Assembly: GCA_963842335.1 (NCBI GenBank) | Contig: CAWJGF010000028.1 | Span: 1-64,000, forward strand | Origin: PALSA-600 sp963842335 | Lineage (GTDB): Bacteria > Actinomycetota > Thermoleophilia > Gaiellales > Gaiellaceae | Length of the DNA: 64,000 nucleotides | Direction: 5' to 3' | Part shown: positions 34,554 to 42,130 of the stretch, piece after piece | How the letters are laid out: each line of letters opens with the position of its first letter | Position numbering within the stretch: position 1 is the first letter of the stretch | Position numbers and translations under genes: made by a program | The notes under the pieces: model-generated | The model's input: the letters and a program-made list of their open reading frames with translations, nothing else | Told to the model about the DNA's origin: nothing | Databases searched by the model: none

Positions 34554-35162
34554 ATGTACGACGCACTGACTTCGACCTACACGCTCTCGTGCCCGACGCA
34601 CGGGGAGACCCGCGTGCAGCTGTCGCGCTTTCGCCGGCTCGACCAGCTACCCGGCGCCCATCATCCCTCGGTCTACCGCGTCGAGTTCGCATGTGGCTGC
34701 GGAAGCGAGCATCTTGCGCTCGTTACGCACGACGAGCTCGACTGGGCGCCGCTCGGATTGCAGGACTCGACGTCCTTCGTGAACCTCATGACCTCGCGGG
34801 TCGAGGAGGTCGCGTTCGAGTTCGGCGACCTGGCGGCGAGTCGAATCAAAGCGGGGGAGTGGCCGTGGAGTTTCTTCTGCTGGCCCGAGGAACGACCGCG
34901 GCCGGTCTATCCGTCTGCGTTCAAATTGCTCGCGCCCGCAGTCTCGGGCGAGCAAGTGGGCCTGGCAGTGCGCTGCCCTGCCTGCGACAAGGTGTCAGTC
35001 AATCTCGTCTCCCGGTCACACGTCGATCTTCCGTTTGTGAACGATCGCGAGGTGGGGGTGGTCGAGCATCTGTTCGAGCACGATGCGTCTGCGACGCTCG
35101 AGGAATTCCAGGCCGAGCTTTGGTCGGGATCCTTCGACGCGCGGCGCCTGACACTTGAGTAG
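34554..35162 (+). CDS. Hypothetical protein with Cys-rich metal-binding sites
   Basis: 202 residues, ATG 34554. It contains CPTHGE (residues 13-18), CGCGSEH (about 47-53) and CPACDK (about 142-147), which may make one or two zinc sites. The remainder is mixed alpha/beta without a recognised family (HDELDWAPLGLQDSTSFVNL is a distinctive part). No signal peptide or membrane span. Clean codon usage and an intact frame support a real gene. It follows apt after 54 bases. Function unknown. Confidence 0.72.
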   Translation: MYDALTSTYTLSCPTHGETRVQLSRFRRLDQLPGAHHPSVYRVEFACGCGSEHLALVTHDELDWAPLGLQDSTSFVNLMTSRVEEVAFEFGDLAASRIKAGEWPWSFFCWPEERPRPVYPSAFKLLAPAVSGEQVGLAVRCPACDKVSVNLVSRSHVDLPFVNDREVGVVEHLFEHDASATLEEFQAELWSGSFDARRLTLE

Positions 35163-35226
35163 CGCCACTCACTCCCGCCAGGGATGCGGGGCAGCAGGTG
35201 GGGGCCGATACCAAGGTCAGCTTCCC

Positions 35227-35412
35227 ATGACCGCTCTCACGCCGCATCCCCATCGGGGAATAGAGCTCCTTCTCGCGCACTGCGCACCCGTCTTGGACGA
35301 CAGGCTGCCCGCGTACGATCGCCTTCAGCAGGAAGTTGGCGGGGACCTTGCGCGTCTGCTCGTCGTCGCGCTCGCCGGCCCTCAGGGCCGCCGGGGCTCG
35401 TCTTCGCCGTAG
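35227..35412 (+). CDS. Small hypothetical protein
   Basis: 61 residues from ATG 35227, preceded by AAGG about 12 bases upstream. The sequence IELLLAHCAPVLDDRLPAYD followed by RLQQEVGGDLARLLVVALAG resembles short uncharacterised actinobacterial proteins with a predicted helical hairpin. Its 3' end overlaps the next gene, on the other strand, by 31 bases. Real but unproven; it could be spurious. Confidence 0.4.
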   Translation: MTALTPHPHRGIELLLAHCAPVLDDRLPAYDRLQQEVGGDLARLLVVALAGPQGRRGSSSP

Positions 35413-35579
35413 ACCCGGACGTAGACGAACGCGAGGAATCCGACGACGGCGCCGAGCACGAACGTGATCGCGCTCGAGAAGCCGATCATGCCGCCGCCGA
35501 GCCAGATCAGGAGGCCGAAGAAGAGGCCCCACAGAAACGACGTGACACCGTGATCGATTGCCGGAGCGCGTAGGTGCAT
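35382..35579 (-). CDS. Small hypothetical membrane protein
   Basis: 65 residues from the start codon at 35577-35579. Two hydrophobic spans are VTSFLWGLFFGLLIWLGGGM (about 12-31) and ITFVLGAVVGFLAFVYVRVY (about 38-57), with a charged C-terminus, GEDEPRRP. No family recognised. A two-span hairpin protein of this kind is plausible as a real gene, because the hydrophobic pattern would be unlikely by chance in this GC context. Confidence 0.55.
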   Translation of the reverse strand: MHLRAPAIDHGVTSFLWGLFFGLLIWLGGGMIGFSSAITFVLGAVVGFLAFVYVRVYGEDEPRRP

Positions 35580-35618
35580 CGCGGCCCTGATCCTAAAGGA
35601 TTGGCGGCACGCCGTCCC

Positions 35619-35735
35619 GGACCAAAAAAATTCACCGAGCCGGTTGCGCTTTTGTCCACCTTCCCCGTGAACCTTCGGCTTCCGCCTACGGCCCTCGGGA
35701 GCGGCTTCGACCTACTCGCGCTCCGTGCTCGGTGC
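35619..35735. repeat. 117-bp direct repeat, copy 1
   Basis: Identical to 35861-35977 apart from one A/T difference in the A-run at its left end. Within it CACCGAGC (35633-35640) and GCTCGGTG (35727-35734) form terminal inverted repeats, so the element can fold on itself and resembles a MITE or REP-type unit. It contains TTGTCCACC (35652-35660), one base from a high-GC DnaA box. Confidence 0.85.
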
Positions 35736-35860
35736 AATCAGCAACCTACGGGGTGGGGAGCCGCGCTGCAAGGGCCACCGAGACGCGAAGGACGCAATTT
35801 GCGAAAACTTCGCTGAGCGCAGCACGAAATAGCGGTTCGTGCTCAACACTCCAAAGGTTC

Positions 35861-35977
35861 GGACCATAAAAATTCACCGAGCCGGTTGCGCTTTTGTCCA
35901 CCTTCCCCGTGAACCTTCGGCTTCCGCCTACGGCCCTCGGGAGCGGCTTCGACCTACTCGCGCTCCGTGCTCGGTGC
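35861..35977. repeat. 117-bp direct repeat, copy 2
   Basis: The second copy, 242 bases downstream in the same orientation. Terminal inverted repeats lie at 35875-35882 and 35969-35976, and the DnaA-box-like site at 35894-35902. The 125 bases between copies are unrelated and show no gene. The near identity suggests recent duplication or active maintenance. Confidence 0.85.
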
Positions 35978-36054
35978 TCCACCAAGCTATCCCTTGAGGC
36001 CCGGGCCGCGCAAGGCCTGTCCGCGAGAAAAAGGCGCTCTTTGCGGCCGGCAAA

Positions 36055-36107
36055 TTGTCCACATTTCCACGGCTTTTGTGGATTTGCTGGGGACAACTCT
36101 GTGGATG
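36055..36107. other. Cluster of DnaA-box-like sites
   Basis: In 53 bases there are TTGTCCACA on the plus strand (36055-36063), AAATCCACA on the minus strand (in 36077-36085) and TCATCCACA on the minus strand (in 36100-36108). A half-match, TTTCCACGG (36064-36072), also occurs. The first and third are one base from TTATCCACA. With the two sites inside the upstream repeats this makes five to six sites in 460 bases. It may be a replication origin, a DnaA-titrating locus or a DnaA-regulated promoter for the sigma gene. No dnaA or dnaN is in the window. Confidence 0.4.
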
Positions 36108-36323
36108 ACGCGAGGAACCCCAGCAGGCGAGCGCGCTCCGGCAACGTGAGCCCTCGACCGGCACGAGATCGGGCGCTCGAGGAGGAGGGAGACACCGGCA
36201 GCAGCTCCGGCGCCGTTTCTTCGCTTACTTGACATAACACTCACTCTCGTGCATTCGTGGAACGGCGCGGATCGGCGGGATTGTGGTTTGGATGGGCGCG
36301 TCGCTGGCTAGATGGTCTTCTGA

Positions 36324-37412
36324 GTGCCGACGGAGACGGACATCCTGCTCCTCAGCGACGAGTTGCGCGCTTTGGTCGACCAGGCCGAGGAGCGCGGAAC
36401 GCTGCTGCAGTCCGAGCTGAACGACGCCCTCGAGCCGCTCGGCCTCGATCCGATCGAGATCGATGTCCTGCACCGCGAGCTCGAGACTCGGTCGATCGAC
36501 GTCGTGAACGACATCGACGAGGACGGCGAGACGAAGCCCCAACCGCCCGAGCCCGAGGTTCTCGCCGTGCCCCTCCAGATCACATGGGAGACGACGACCG
36601 ACGCGCTCCAGCTCTTTCTGCGCGAGGCCGGCCGCCATCCGCTGCTGACGGCAGCACAGGAAGTCGAGCTGGCGAAGAAGATCGAGGCCCACGACATGTC
36701 GGCCAAGACCCGCATGATCCAGTCGAACCTCCGGCTGGTCGTCTCGATCGCGAAGAACTATCGCAATCAGGGGCTGCCGTTCCTCGATCTGATCCAGGAA
36801 GGGACGCTCGGCCTGATCCGCGCGGTCGAGAAATTCGACTGGCGCCGCGGCTACAAGTTCTCGACGTACGCCACCTGGTGGATCCGGCAAGCGGTGGCGC
36901 GCGCGCTCGCCGACAAGGCCCGCACGATCCGGATGCCCGTGCACATCGTCGAGCGGATGCAGAAGATGAACCGTGCGGAGCGCTCGCTCTGGGCGCAGCT
37001 TGGTCGCGAGCCGACGCTCGAGGAGATCGCGGACGAGGCCAACCTGCCGGTGCAACAGGCGCTCGAGGTGCGTGCCGCTGCTCGGGCCTCGACCTCGCTC
37101 GACGCGCCGGTCGGTGAGGCCGACGACGCGACACTGGGCGACTTCGTCGCCGGCGACGGCCCTTTGCCCGACGAGCTTGTCGAGGATTCGCTCCGCTCGC
37201 AGACGCTCGCCGACGCGCTGCGCTCGCTTCCCGAGCGCCACCGTGCGGTCGTCATCTTCCGCTACGGCCTCGACGATGCAGAGCCGAAGACGTTGGAAGA
37301 CATCGGTCGTCGCCTCGGGCTCACGCGAGAGCGTGTGCGGCAGATCGAGGTCGAGGCGCTGAAGCGGCTTGCGACTCTCCACGAGATGGAGTCGGTCAGC
37401 TTCTCGGGCTGA
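36324..37412 (+). CDS. RNA polymerase sigma factor, RpoD family
   Basis: 362 residues from GTG 36324. Region 1.1-like N-terminus (about residues 8-60). Region 1.2 is TTDALQLFLREAGRHPLL. Region 2 is NLRLVVSIAKNYRNQGLPFL, then EGTLGLIRAVEKFDWRRGYK and FSTYATWWIRQAVARALAD (2.3-2.4). Region 3 follows. Region 4.2 is TLEDIGRRLGLTRERVRQIE. A complete four-region sigma-70 of the primary or group 2 type. It converges tail to tail with a second such gene, 12 bases away. Which of the two is the housekeeping factor cannot be told; the unusual long upstream region belongs to this one. Confidence 0.93.
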   Translation: MPTETDILLLSDELRALVDQAEERGTLLQSELNDALEPLGLDPIEIDVLHRELETRSIDVVNDIDEDGETKPQPPEPEVLAVPLQITWETTTDALQLFLREAGRHPLLTAAQEVELAKKIEAHDMSAKTRMIQSNLRLVVSIAKNYRNQGLPFLDLIQEGTLGLIRAVEKFDWRRGYKFSTYATWWIRQAVARALADKARTIRMPVHIVERMQKMNRAERSLWAQLGREPTLEEIADEANLPVQQALEVRAAARASTSLDAPVGEADDATLGDFVAGDGPLPDELVEDSLRSQTLADALRSLPERHRAVVIFRYGLDDAEPKTLEDIGRRLGLTRERVRQIEVEALKRLATLHEMESVSFSG

Positions 37413-37424
37413 GGATCGGCGCGT

Positions 37425-38459
37425 CTACGCGTGCAGGTAGAGCTCGAGCCCGGGCGCAACCGTGCGGAGCTCGCGCAGAGCCCGTGTCTCGAGCTGCCGA
37501 ACGCGTTCACGGGTGATGCCGAGGTCGTTCCCGACCTCTTCGAGCGTCTGCGGCGGCTGGCCGTCGAGGCCGAAGCGGCGCAGCACGACATGCTTCATGC
37601 GTGGATTCAGGCGCTCGATCGCTTGCGCAAGGTCTGCGGTGCGCGCGAGTGCGGCGCTTGCACCGTCGGGCGACTCGGACTTCTGGTCCTCGATCATGTC
37701 GGCGACCATGCTCTCGCCGTCGCCGACGGGCGTCTCGAGCGAGACGGGGTCCTCCACCAACTCGAACAGCTCACGGACCTTCTCGACGGGCATGCTCGCC
37801 TCCTTGGCGATCTCCTCGACCGTCGGGTCGCGATTGAGCTTCTGCGTCAGGATGCGGCGCGAGCGATGCACGCGACGCACCTGCTCGGCCACGTGGACGG
37901 GCAGCCTGATCGTTCGTCCCTGGTCTGCGAGGGCGCGCGTGACGGCCTGCCTGATCCACCAGGTCGCATACGTCGAGAGCTTGTAGCCCATCTTGTAGTC
38001 GAACTTCTCGACCGCCCTGATCAGGCCCATGTTGCCCTCTTGGATCAGATCGAGCAACGGAACGCCGGCCTTCGTGTAGTTGCGGGTGATCGACATCACG
38101 AGGCGCAGGTTGCACTCGATCAGACGGCGCTTCGCGGCCTCGTCGCCCAGGTCTTTTCGGCGCGCGAGCTCGCGCTCCTCGGAAGGGGTCAGCAGGCGGC
38201 CGTCGCCGATCTGGCGCACATAGAGCTTCAAAGGGTCGGAGCTCTGAAGCCGGTCGTTCTCGCTCAGGACGGCGTTGTCGGGCTCCTCTTCCTCCTCATC
38301 GGGCGCGTCGGCGACGTCGAGCGCCGGCAGCAGCTCGAGCACCGGCTCGGAGGTGTCGACGTCGAGGGTCGCTTCGGGGACTGGATGCTCCACCGCTTCT
38401 CTATCGGCGGCAGGAGCGCTGCCCTTGAGATGTAAAACAACTATGCAGGGATGCAACAA
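37425..38459 (-). CDS. RNA polymerase sigma factor, RpoD family (second)
   Basis: Up to 344 residues. The acidic N-terminus contains DAPDEEEEEPDNAVLSENDR. Region 1.2 is SSDPLKLYVRQIGDGRLLTP, region 2 is NLRLVMSITRNYTKAGVPLL to YKLSTYATWWIRQAVTRALA, and region 4.2 is TLEEVGNDLGITRERVRQLE. The 5' end is uncertain: the longest frame starts with TTG at 38459, while GTG at 38391-38393 is an in-frame alternative that keeps all conserved regions. It shares the -10-recognition helix with the neighbouring sigma factor almost exactly, so their promoters probably overlap. Divergent from the amidotransferase gene. Confidence 0.92.
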   Translation of the reverse strand: MLHPCIVVLHLKGSAPAADREAVEHPVPEATLDVDTSEPVLELLPALDVADAPDEEEEEPDNAVLSENDRLQSSDPLKLYVRQIGDGRLLTPSEERELARRKDLGDEAAKRRLIECNLRLVMSITRNYTKAGVPLLDLIQEGNMGLIRAVEKFDYKMGYKLSTYATWWIRQAVTRALADQGRTIRLPVHVAEQVRRVHRSRRILTQKLNRDPTVEEIAKEASMPVEKVRELFELVEDPVSLETPVGDGESMVADMIEDQKSESPDGASAALARTADLAQAIERLNPRMKHVVLRRFGLDGQPPQTLEEVGNDLGITRERVRQLETRALRELRTVAPGLELYLHA

Positions 38460-38499
38460 ACCGGCATAGGTGCCGTCTAGGAGGGTAAGGACATCATTT

Positions 38500-39297
38500 A
38501 TGTGCGGTATTGCGGGATACAGCCTTCGCCCACGCTCCAGCGTCGAGCGAACTCTGGCTGCGCAGTCACTGCTCGCGGCGATCGCCGAGCGCGGCGCCGA
38601 CGCGGTCGGGTATGCGTACCGAGCGCCCTCCGAGATCTATCCGACGGTCGTGAAGCAGCGCACGCCCGCGTCGCAGCTGCTCGAGCGCGTCTCGGTGCCC
38701 GAGGCCGCCAACCAGTTGCTCGTCCACGTCCGCGACTACACGAAGGGCCATCCCTCGATCGCGGCCAACAACCACCCAGTGCGTCACGGGCCGGTGGTCG
38801 GGATCCATAACGGGATCATCCTGAACGACGATGAGCTGCTCGCCCCCCACTCTTGCGCGCGCGCCGAGCCGCGGATGACCGTCGACTCGGAGGCGATCTT
38901 CGCGATCGCAGCCCACTCGCGGAACGACGCGCGCGCACTCGAGCCCCTGCGCGGCGCAATGGCGACCGGCTGGATCGACGAGCGCGAGCCGGGCGTCGTC
39001 TTCATCGCGCGCGGCATGGGCCGGCCGCTGTGGGCCGGCGTCGGCCGCGACGGTTTCTTCTTTGCCTCGACGAGGGTCGCACTCGAGGTCGTCGAGCGCT
39101 ACTGCCGGATCCGCCTGCGCAAGCGTGAGGTGCCGGAGGGGACGCTCTTCGCGCTCAAGAACGGCTCCATTGCGCTCGAGGAGCGCTTCGTGCCCGACCT
39201 CGAGTACGTCGAGCACGATCCGCTGCCGTCGGTGCGTGCACCGCAGGAGCGGGAGTTCTGCCTGACGCGCCTCGCGGCGCTCGCTGCTGCCGCCTAG
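38500..39297 (+). CDS. Stand-alone class II glutamine amidotransferase domain protein
   Basis: 265 residues. ATG 38500 gives MCGIAGYSLRP, placing the nucleophilic Cys at position 2 after Met removal. The ribosome site AGGAGGGTAAGG lies 10 bases upstream. Ntn-hydrolase features are HVRDYTKGHPSIAANNHPVR, GPVVGIHNGIILNDDEL and FASTRVALEVVERYC. It resembles the glutaminase halves of PurF/GlmS/GltB, but has no synthase domain. The acceptor partner is not visible nearby; it might act with another subunit or be a gamma-glutamyl hydrolase-type enzyme. Confidence 0.83.
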   Translation: MCGIAGYSLRPRSSVERTLAAQSLLAAIAERGADAVGYAYRAPSEIYPTVVKQRTPASQLLERVSVPEAANQLLVHVRDYTKGHPSIAANNHPVRHGPVVGIHNGIILNDDELLAPHSCARAEPRMTVDSEAIFAIAAHSRNDARALEPLRGAMATGWIDEREPGVVFIARGMGRPLWAGVGRDGFFFASTRVALEVVERYCRIRLRKREVPEGTLFALKNGSIALEERFVPDLEYVEHDPLPSVRAPQEREFCLTRLAALAAAA

Positions 39298-39320
39298 GCC
39301 CCCTCTGGGAGAATGCGCTG

Positions 39321-39881
39321 ATGCCCGAGGCGCCGTTGCGGATGAGCAAGAACGGCCTCGTGGTGGACGGCGAGGGCTGGTTCGTCGTCAACGCGCGCGA
39401 GTCGCGGTGGCGTGACGAGGGGCCACTCGGCTCGTACTGCACGTTCGAGGGAAAGCGGCGGTTTCCACACTTCGGGATCAACATCAGCGTTCTCGAGCCA
39501 GGTGAGCGTGTCGGGATGTATCACCGCGAGGACGGTCAGGAGTCGTTCCTCGTGCTGGCGGGCGAGTGCACGCTGATCGTCGAGGGTGAGGAGCGGCGAC
39601 TCGTCGCCTGGGACTTCTTCTACTGCTCTCCGGGGACCGAGCACATCATCGTCGCGGCCGGCGACCAGTCGGTGATCCTGCTCGCGGTCGGCGCCCGAGG
39701 ACGAGGGGTTGGCGGTGGGATCGTCTACCCGGTTTCGGAAGCGGCCGCCCGATTCGACGCAAGCGTCACCCAGGAGACGACCGACCCGGCTGTCGCCTAC
39801 GAAGCGGTCTACGCCACGCTTCCTCGGTCGAGATTCGTCCGGTACCGGCCGGAATGGCTCCCTGGCCCGCCTGACCAGTAG
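39321..39881 (+). CDS. Cupin-domain protein
   Basis: 186 residues. A single cupin barrel at about residues 40-125: GINISVLEPGERVGMYHRED, ESFLVLAGECTLIVEGEERR and WDFFYCSPGTEHIIVAAGD give cupin motifs 1 and 2, with the His/Glu/His ligands. The N-terminus (LVVDGEGWFVVNARESRW) is typical of a widespread actinobacterial cupin of unknown substrate. A metal-bound enzyme or sensor function is inferred only. Confidence 0.85.
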   Translation: MPEAPLRMSKNGLVVDGEGWFVVNARESRWRDEGPLGSYCTFEGKRRFPHFGINISVLEPGERVGMYHREDGQESFLVLAGECTLIVEGEERRLVAWDFFYCSPGTEHIIVAAGDQSVILLAVGARGRGVGGGIVYPVSEAAARFDASVTQETTDPAVAYEAVYATLPRSRFVRYRPEWLPGPPDQ

Positions 39882-39984
39882 ATCCGGACTCCAGCCGCCC
39901 CCTCGGCCCACGGTTGTCGACCGCGGCAGGGTGGCGGCATGGTTAACGTGCCCGCGACCAGTCATTGCTACCGGAGGTGTGCTT

Positions 39985-40842
39985 GTGAACCGTTCGTCCG
40001 CTCCATTGCCTTTCGCTCAGTCGCGCCGTAGGCGCCCCATTCGGATCGCCGCTCTCGCGGCGGTCGCAGCCGCAGTCGCCCTCGCCGTCACCGGCTCGGC
40101 GATCGCGCTGATCCGCGCGGTTGACCCGCCCCCGGCGAGCCCGACCAGCGCCGACCAGATCCAGAACCTCGACCAGGTCAAGACCGCCATCAAGGCCTAC
40201 TACGGCGACACACCCTTCGCGGGCACAGACCCGGTCACGGGCCTGCCCACGACGCTCCACACGTTCTCGCCGACAGGGGCCTACGTCAATGAGATGGCGG
40301 GCATCGAGTCGGATGCGGACAAGTACCTCGACAAGGCCGCGAAGCACGAGAAGAAGTTCTCGGGGAAGCCGGCGATCCTGCTCGACGTCGACGACACCTC
40401 CCTGAACACCTACAGCTATGAGATCTACAGCAACTTCGTCTTCAACCCGACCTCCAATGCCGCGTTCGTGAATGCCGCGGTCTTCCCGGCCGTCCCGGGC
40501 ATGCCGGCACTCGCCTCGCACGCGACGGCAGACGGCTACGCGGTCTTCTTCCTGACCGGCCGGCCCGAGGCTCAGCGCCCCGGCACCGTGACGAACCTCA
40601 CGAACACCGGCTACACGGTCGTGAACAACCAGCTCTACCTGAAGGACCAAGTCAACCAGCCGTGGCTCGCCAGCTGCTCGCCCACGTGCACGACGACGCA
40701 GTACAAGTCGCTCACCCGGCAGCACATCGAGTCGCTCGGCTACGACATCGTCGCCAACTTCGGTGACCAGTTCAGCGACCTGAACGGCGGCTTCGCGGAC
40801 GAGACGTTCAAGATCCCGAACCCGATGTACTTCCTGCCCTAA
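39985..40842 (+). CDS. HAD superfamily acid phosphatase (class III/B-type), membrane-anchored or secreted
   Basis: 285 residues from GTG 39985, with GGAGG upstream. After a basic N-terminus (SRRRRPIRIAALAAVAAAVA), one hydrophobic segment serves as signal or anchor. The catalytic HAD motif I is ILLDVDDTSLNTYSYEIYSN (double Asp). Motif II is VFFLTGRPEAQRPGT, and IVANFGDQFSDLNGG is motif IV. This matches the plant/bacterial HAD acid phosphatase family (VSP/OlpA type). Probably removes phosphate from organic phosphoesters outside the cytoplasm. Confidence 0.88.
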   Translation: MNRSSAPLPFAQSRRRRPIRIAALAAVAAAVALAVTGSAIALIRAVDPPPASPTSADQIQNLDQVKTAIKAYYGDTPFAGTDPVTGLPTTLHTFSPTGAYVNEMAGIESDADKYLDKAAKHEKKFSGKPAILLDVDDTSLNTYSYEIYSNFVFNPTSNAAFVNAAVFPAVPGMPALASHATADGYAVFFLTGRPEAQRPGTVTNLTNTGYTVVNNQLYLKDQVNQPWLASCSPTCTTTQYKSLTRQHIESLGYDIVANFGDQFSDLNGGFADETFKIPNPMYFLP

Positions 40843-40991
40843 TCGTTCGCTCTCTCGTCCCCGGGCTCGTCGACCGTTTCGGCGGCGGCAGGCCCGGGGA
40901 ACGGGTCCGCCACAGAACGTTCACCACTTCGCCCCTGAACGTCCGCCGACCGTTCACCGGGACGCGCTTGTGCCGACGGTACGTTTGCGCG
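40843..40991 (+). terminator. Hairpin region after the HAD phosphatase
   Basis: CCCCGGGC and GCCCGGGG form an eight-base inverted repeat at about 40859-40898 around a 24-base loop, without a T-run. The remaining bases contain repeated GTTCACC/GAACG elements just before the cyclic-nucleotide-binding gene; their meaning is unclear. Confidence 0.35.
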
Positions 40992-41393
40992 GTGGAGATC
41001 TCGCGGCTCGCGTCGATTCCCCTGTTCGCCGGTCTCGACGAGACGGACCTGACGGCGATCGCCTCCGCGGCATCCGAGCTCGAGGCCGAGGAAGGGCAGA
41101 CGCTCGCCTCGGAGGGCGATTTCGGGCACGCCCTCTACGCCATCGAAAGCGGAACTGCCGAGGTGAGCAGCTCGGGCACGAAGCTCGTAACGCTCGGCCC
41201 CGGCGAAGTATTCGGTGAGATCGCGGTCGTCGCTTCGGGACGGCGGACGGCATCCGTCGTTGCGACGTCGCCGATGCGCCTGATCGTCCTGTTCAAGCGG
41301 GATGTCTGGGCGCTCGAGCGGCGCACCCCGACGGCGGCCGGGCGGCTTCGTGCGCTGATCGCCGAGCGGCGCGGCGCCTCCGACCAGCCCTAA
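40992..41393 (+). CDS. Cyclic nucleotide-binding domain protein
   Basis: 133 residues from GTG 40992. One cNMP-binding domain fills the protein: IPLFAGLDETDLTAIASAAS, GDFGHALYAIESGTAEV and the phosphate cassette-like GPGEVFGEIAVVASGRRTAS. No DNA-binding or channel domain is attached. Such stand-alone domains may sense cAMP/cGMP or have lost ligand binding; the cassette lacks the usual Arg in RxA but retains RRTAS. It ends 4 bases into the convergent next gene. Confidence 0.83.
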   Translation: MEISRLASIPLFAGLDETDLTAIASAASELEAEEGQTLASEGDFGHALYAIESGTAEVSSSGTKLVTLGPGEVFGEIAVVASGRRTASVVATSPMRLIVLFKRDVWALERRTPTAAGRLRALIAERRGASDQP

Positions 41394-42070
41394 CCGACCG
41401 AGCCGTCGCGCTCGACGCTCGCTCCCTCCTCGACCAGACGCTCCCGAACGAGGAACTGGAACGTCGCCCACGCGCCGCGGCGTGATTCGAACATCCGGTA
41501 GACCTGCCACTCGGTGAGCATCGAACTATCGGCTCGTCGCGCCTCGGTCCAGTCGCCGAACTTCGGGAGGCGCCCGAGCCGGCGGGCGAGGGTGGCGCCT
41601 TGCGAGACCGCCCGCTCGAGCCGCTCCTCCCCCACCGCCACGTCGAATCCTGCTTCGCGCAGTGCGAGCGCCAGGGAGCCGAACGTGTGCCAGTAGAGCG
41701 ACTTCGACGGGATCGTCCCGCGGCGCTCGTCGAGATCGCGCGCGGTCGGCGTGCGCCCGAGCTCGTCGCCGAGCCGCCGTAGCTCCGAGACGAGCTCCTC
41801 GCGGGTTGCAAAGCGGCGCGGCATGAGCCCCGCGGCGCGCTTGGCGGCGTTCCAGGTGCCAAAGTGCTCGATCACCGTCTGCGGATGAACCCGGGCGTCA
41901 GGGTCGGCCGCGAACTCCTTCATCGTCGGCGAGCGGCCGAGCCGCTCGGCTGACTCCCGCAGCTCGGTCAGGATCTGGTCGTCCGTGTAGCGCCGGCGAA
42001 TTCCCGCCTGAAACGCCGCGAGCTCCTGCGGATCGATCGCTGCGACTGCGCGATAGGGTTTCCGCGCCAC
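41390..42070 (-). CDS. Homing-endonuclease-associated repeat protein
   Basis: 226 residues from the start at 42070. Three related helical repeats of about 50 residues are visible: RESAERLGRSPTMKEFAADP to IEHFGTWNAAKRAAGL, RRLGDELGRTPTARDLDERR to YWHTFGSLALALREAGF, and ARRLGRLPKFGDWTEARRAD to MFESRRGAWATFQFLV. This is the HNH/homing-endonuclease-associated repeat, thought to bind DNA. No nuclease motif is attached. A chromosomal DNA-binding role is inferred. Confidence 0.8.
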   Translation of the reverse strand: MARKPYRAVAAIDPQELAAFQAGIRRRYTDDQILTELRESAERLGRSPTMKEFAADPDARVHPQTVIEHFGTWNAAKRAAGLMPRRFATREELVSELRRLGDELGRTPTARDLDERRGTIPSKSLYWHTFGSLALALREAGFDVAVGEERLERAVSQGATLARRLGRLPKFGDWTEARRADSSMLTEWQVYRMFESRRGAWATFQFLVRERLVEEGASVERDGSVG

Positions 42071-42130
42071 AACAAGAATGGTAGAGCGGATTGAACAATC
42101 CGCAAGTAGAGCCGGTTCGTCGACAATCCT

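Larger units (their letters stand above)
35580..36323 (+). promoter_or_regulatory. 744-bp noncoding region upstream of the sigma factor gene
   Basis: Holds the two 117-bp repeats and the DnaA-box cluster; nothing in it reads as a protein gene. A possible -35, TTGACA, lies at 36228-36233; no good -10 follows at normal spacing (GCATTC at 36251). Short open frames here are driven by the repeats and are not credible genes. Confidence 0.5.

Noticed and set aside
35574..36232. Several short open frames sharing the same 27-residue stretch in the repeat region
   Set aside because: The similarity comes from the duplicated DNA element; the frames have no ribosome sites and no conserved partners.
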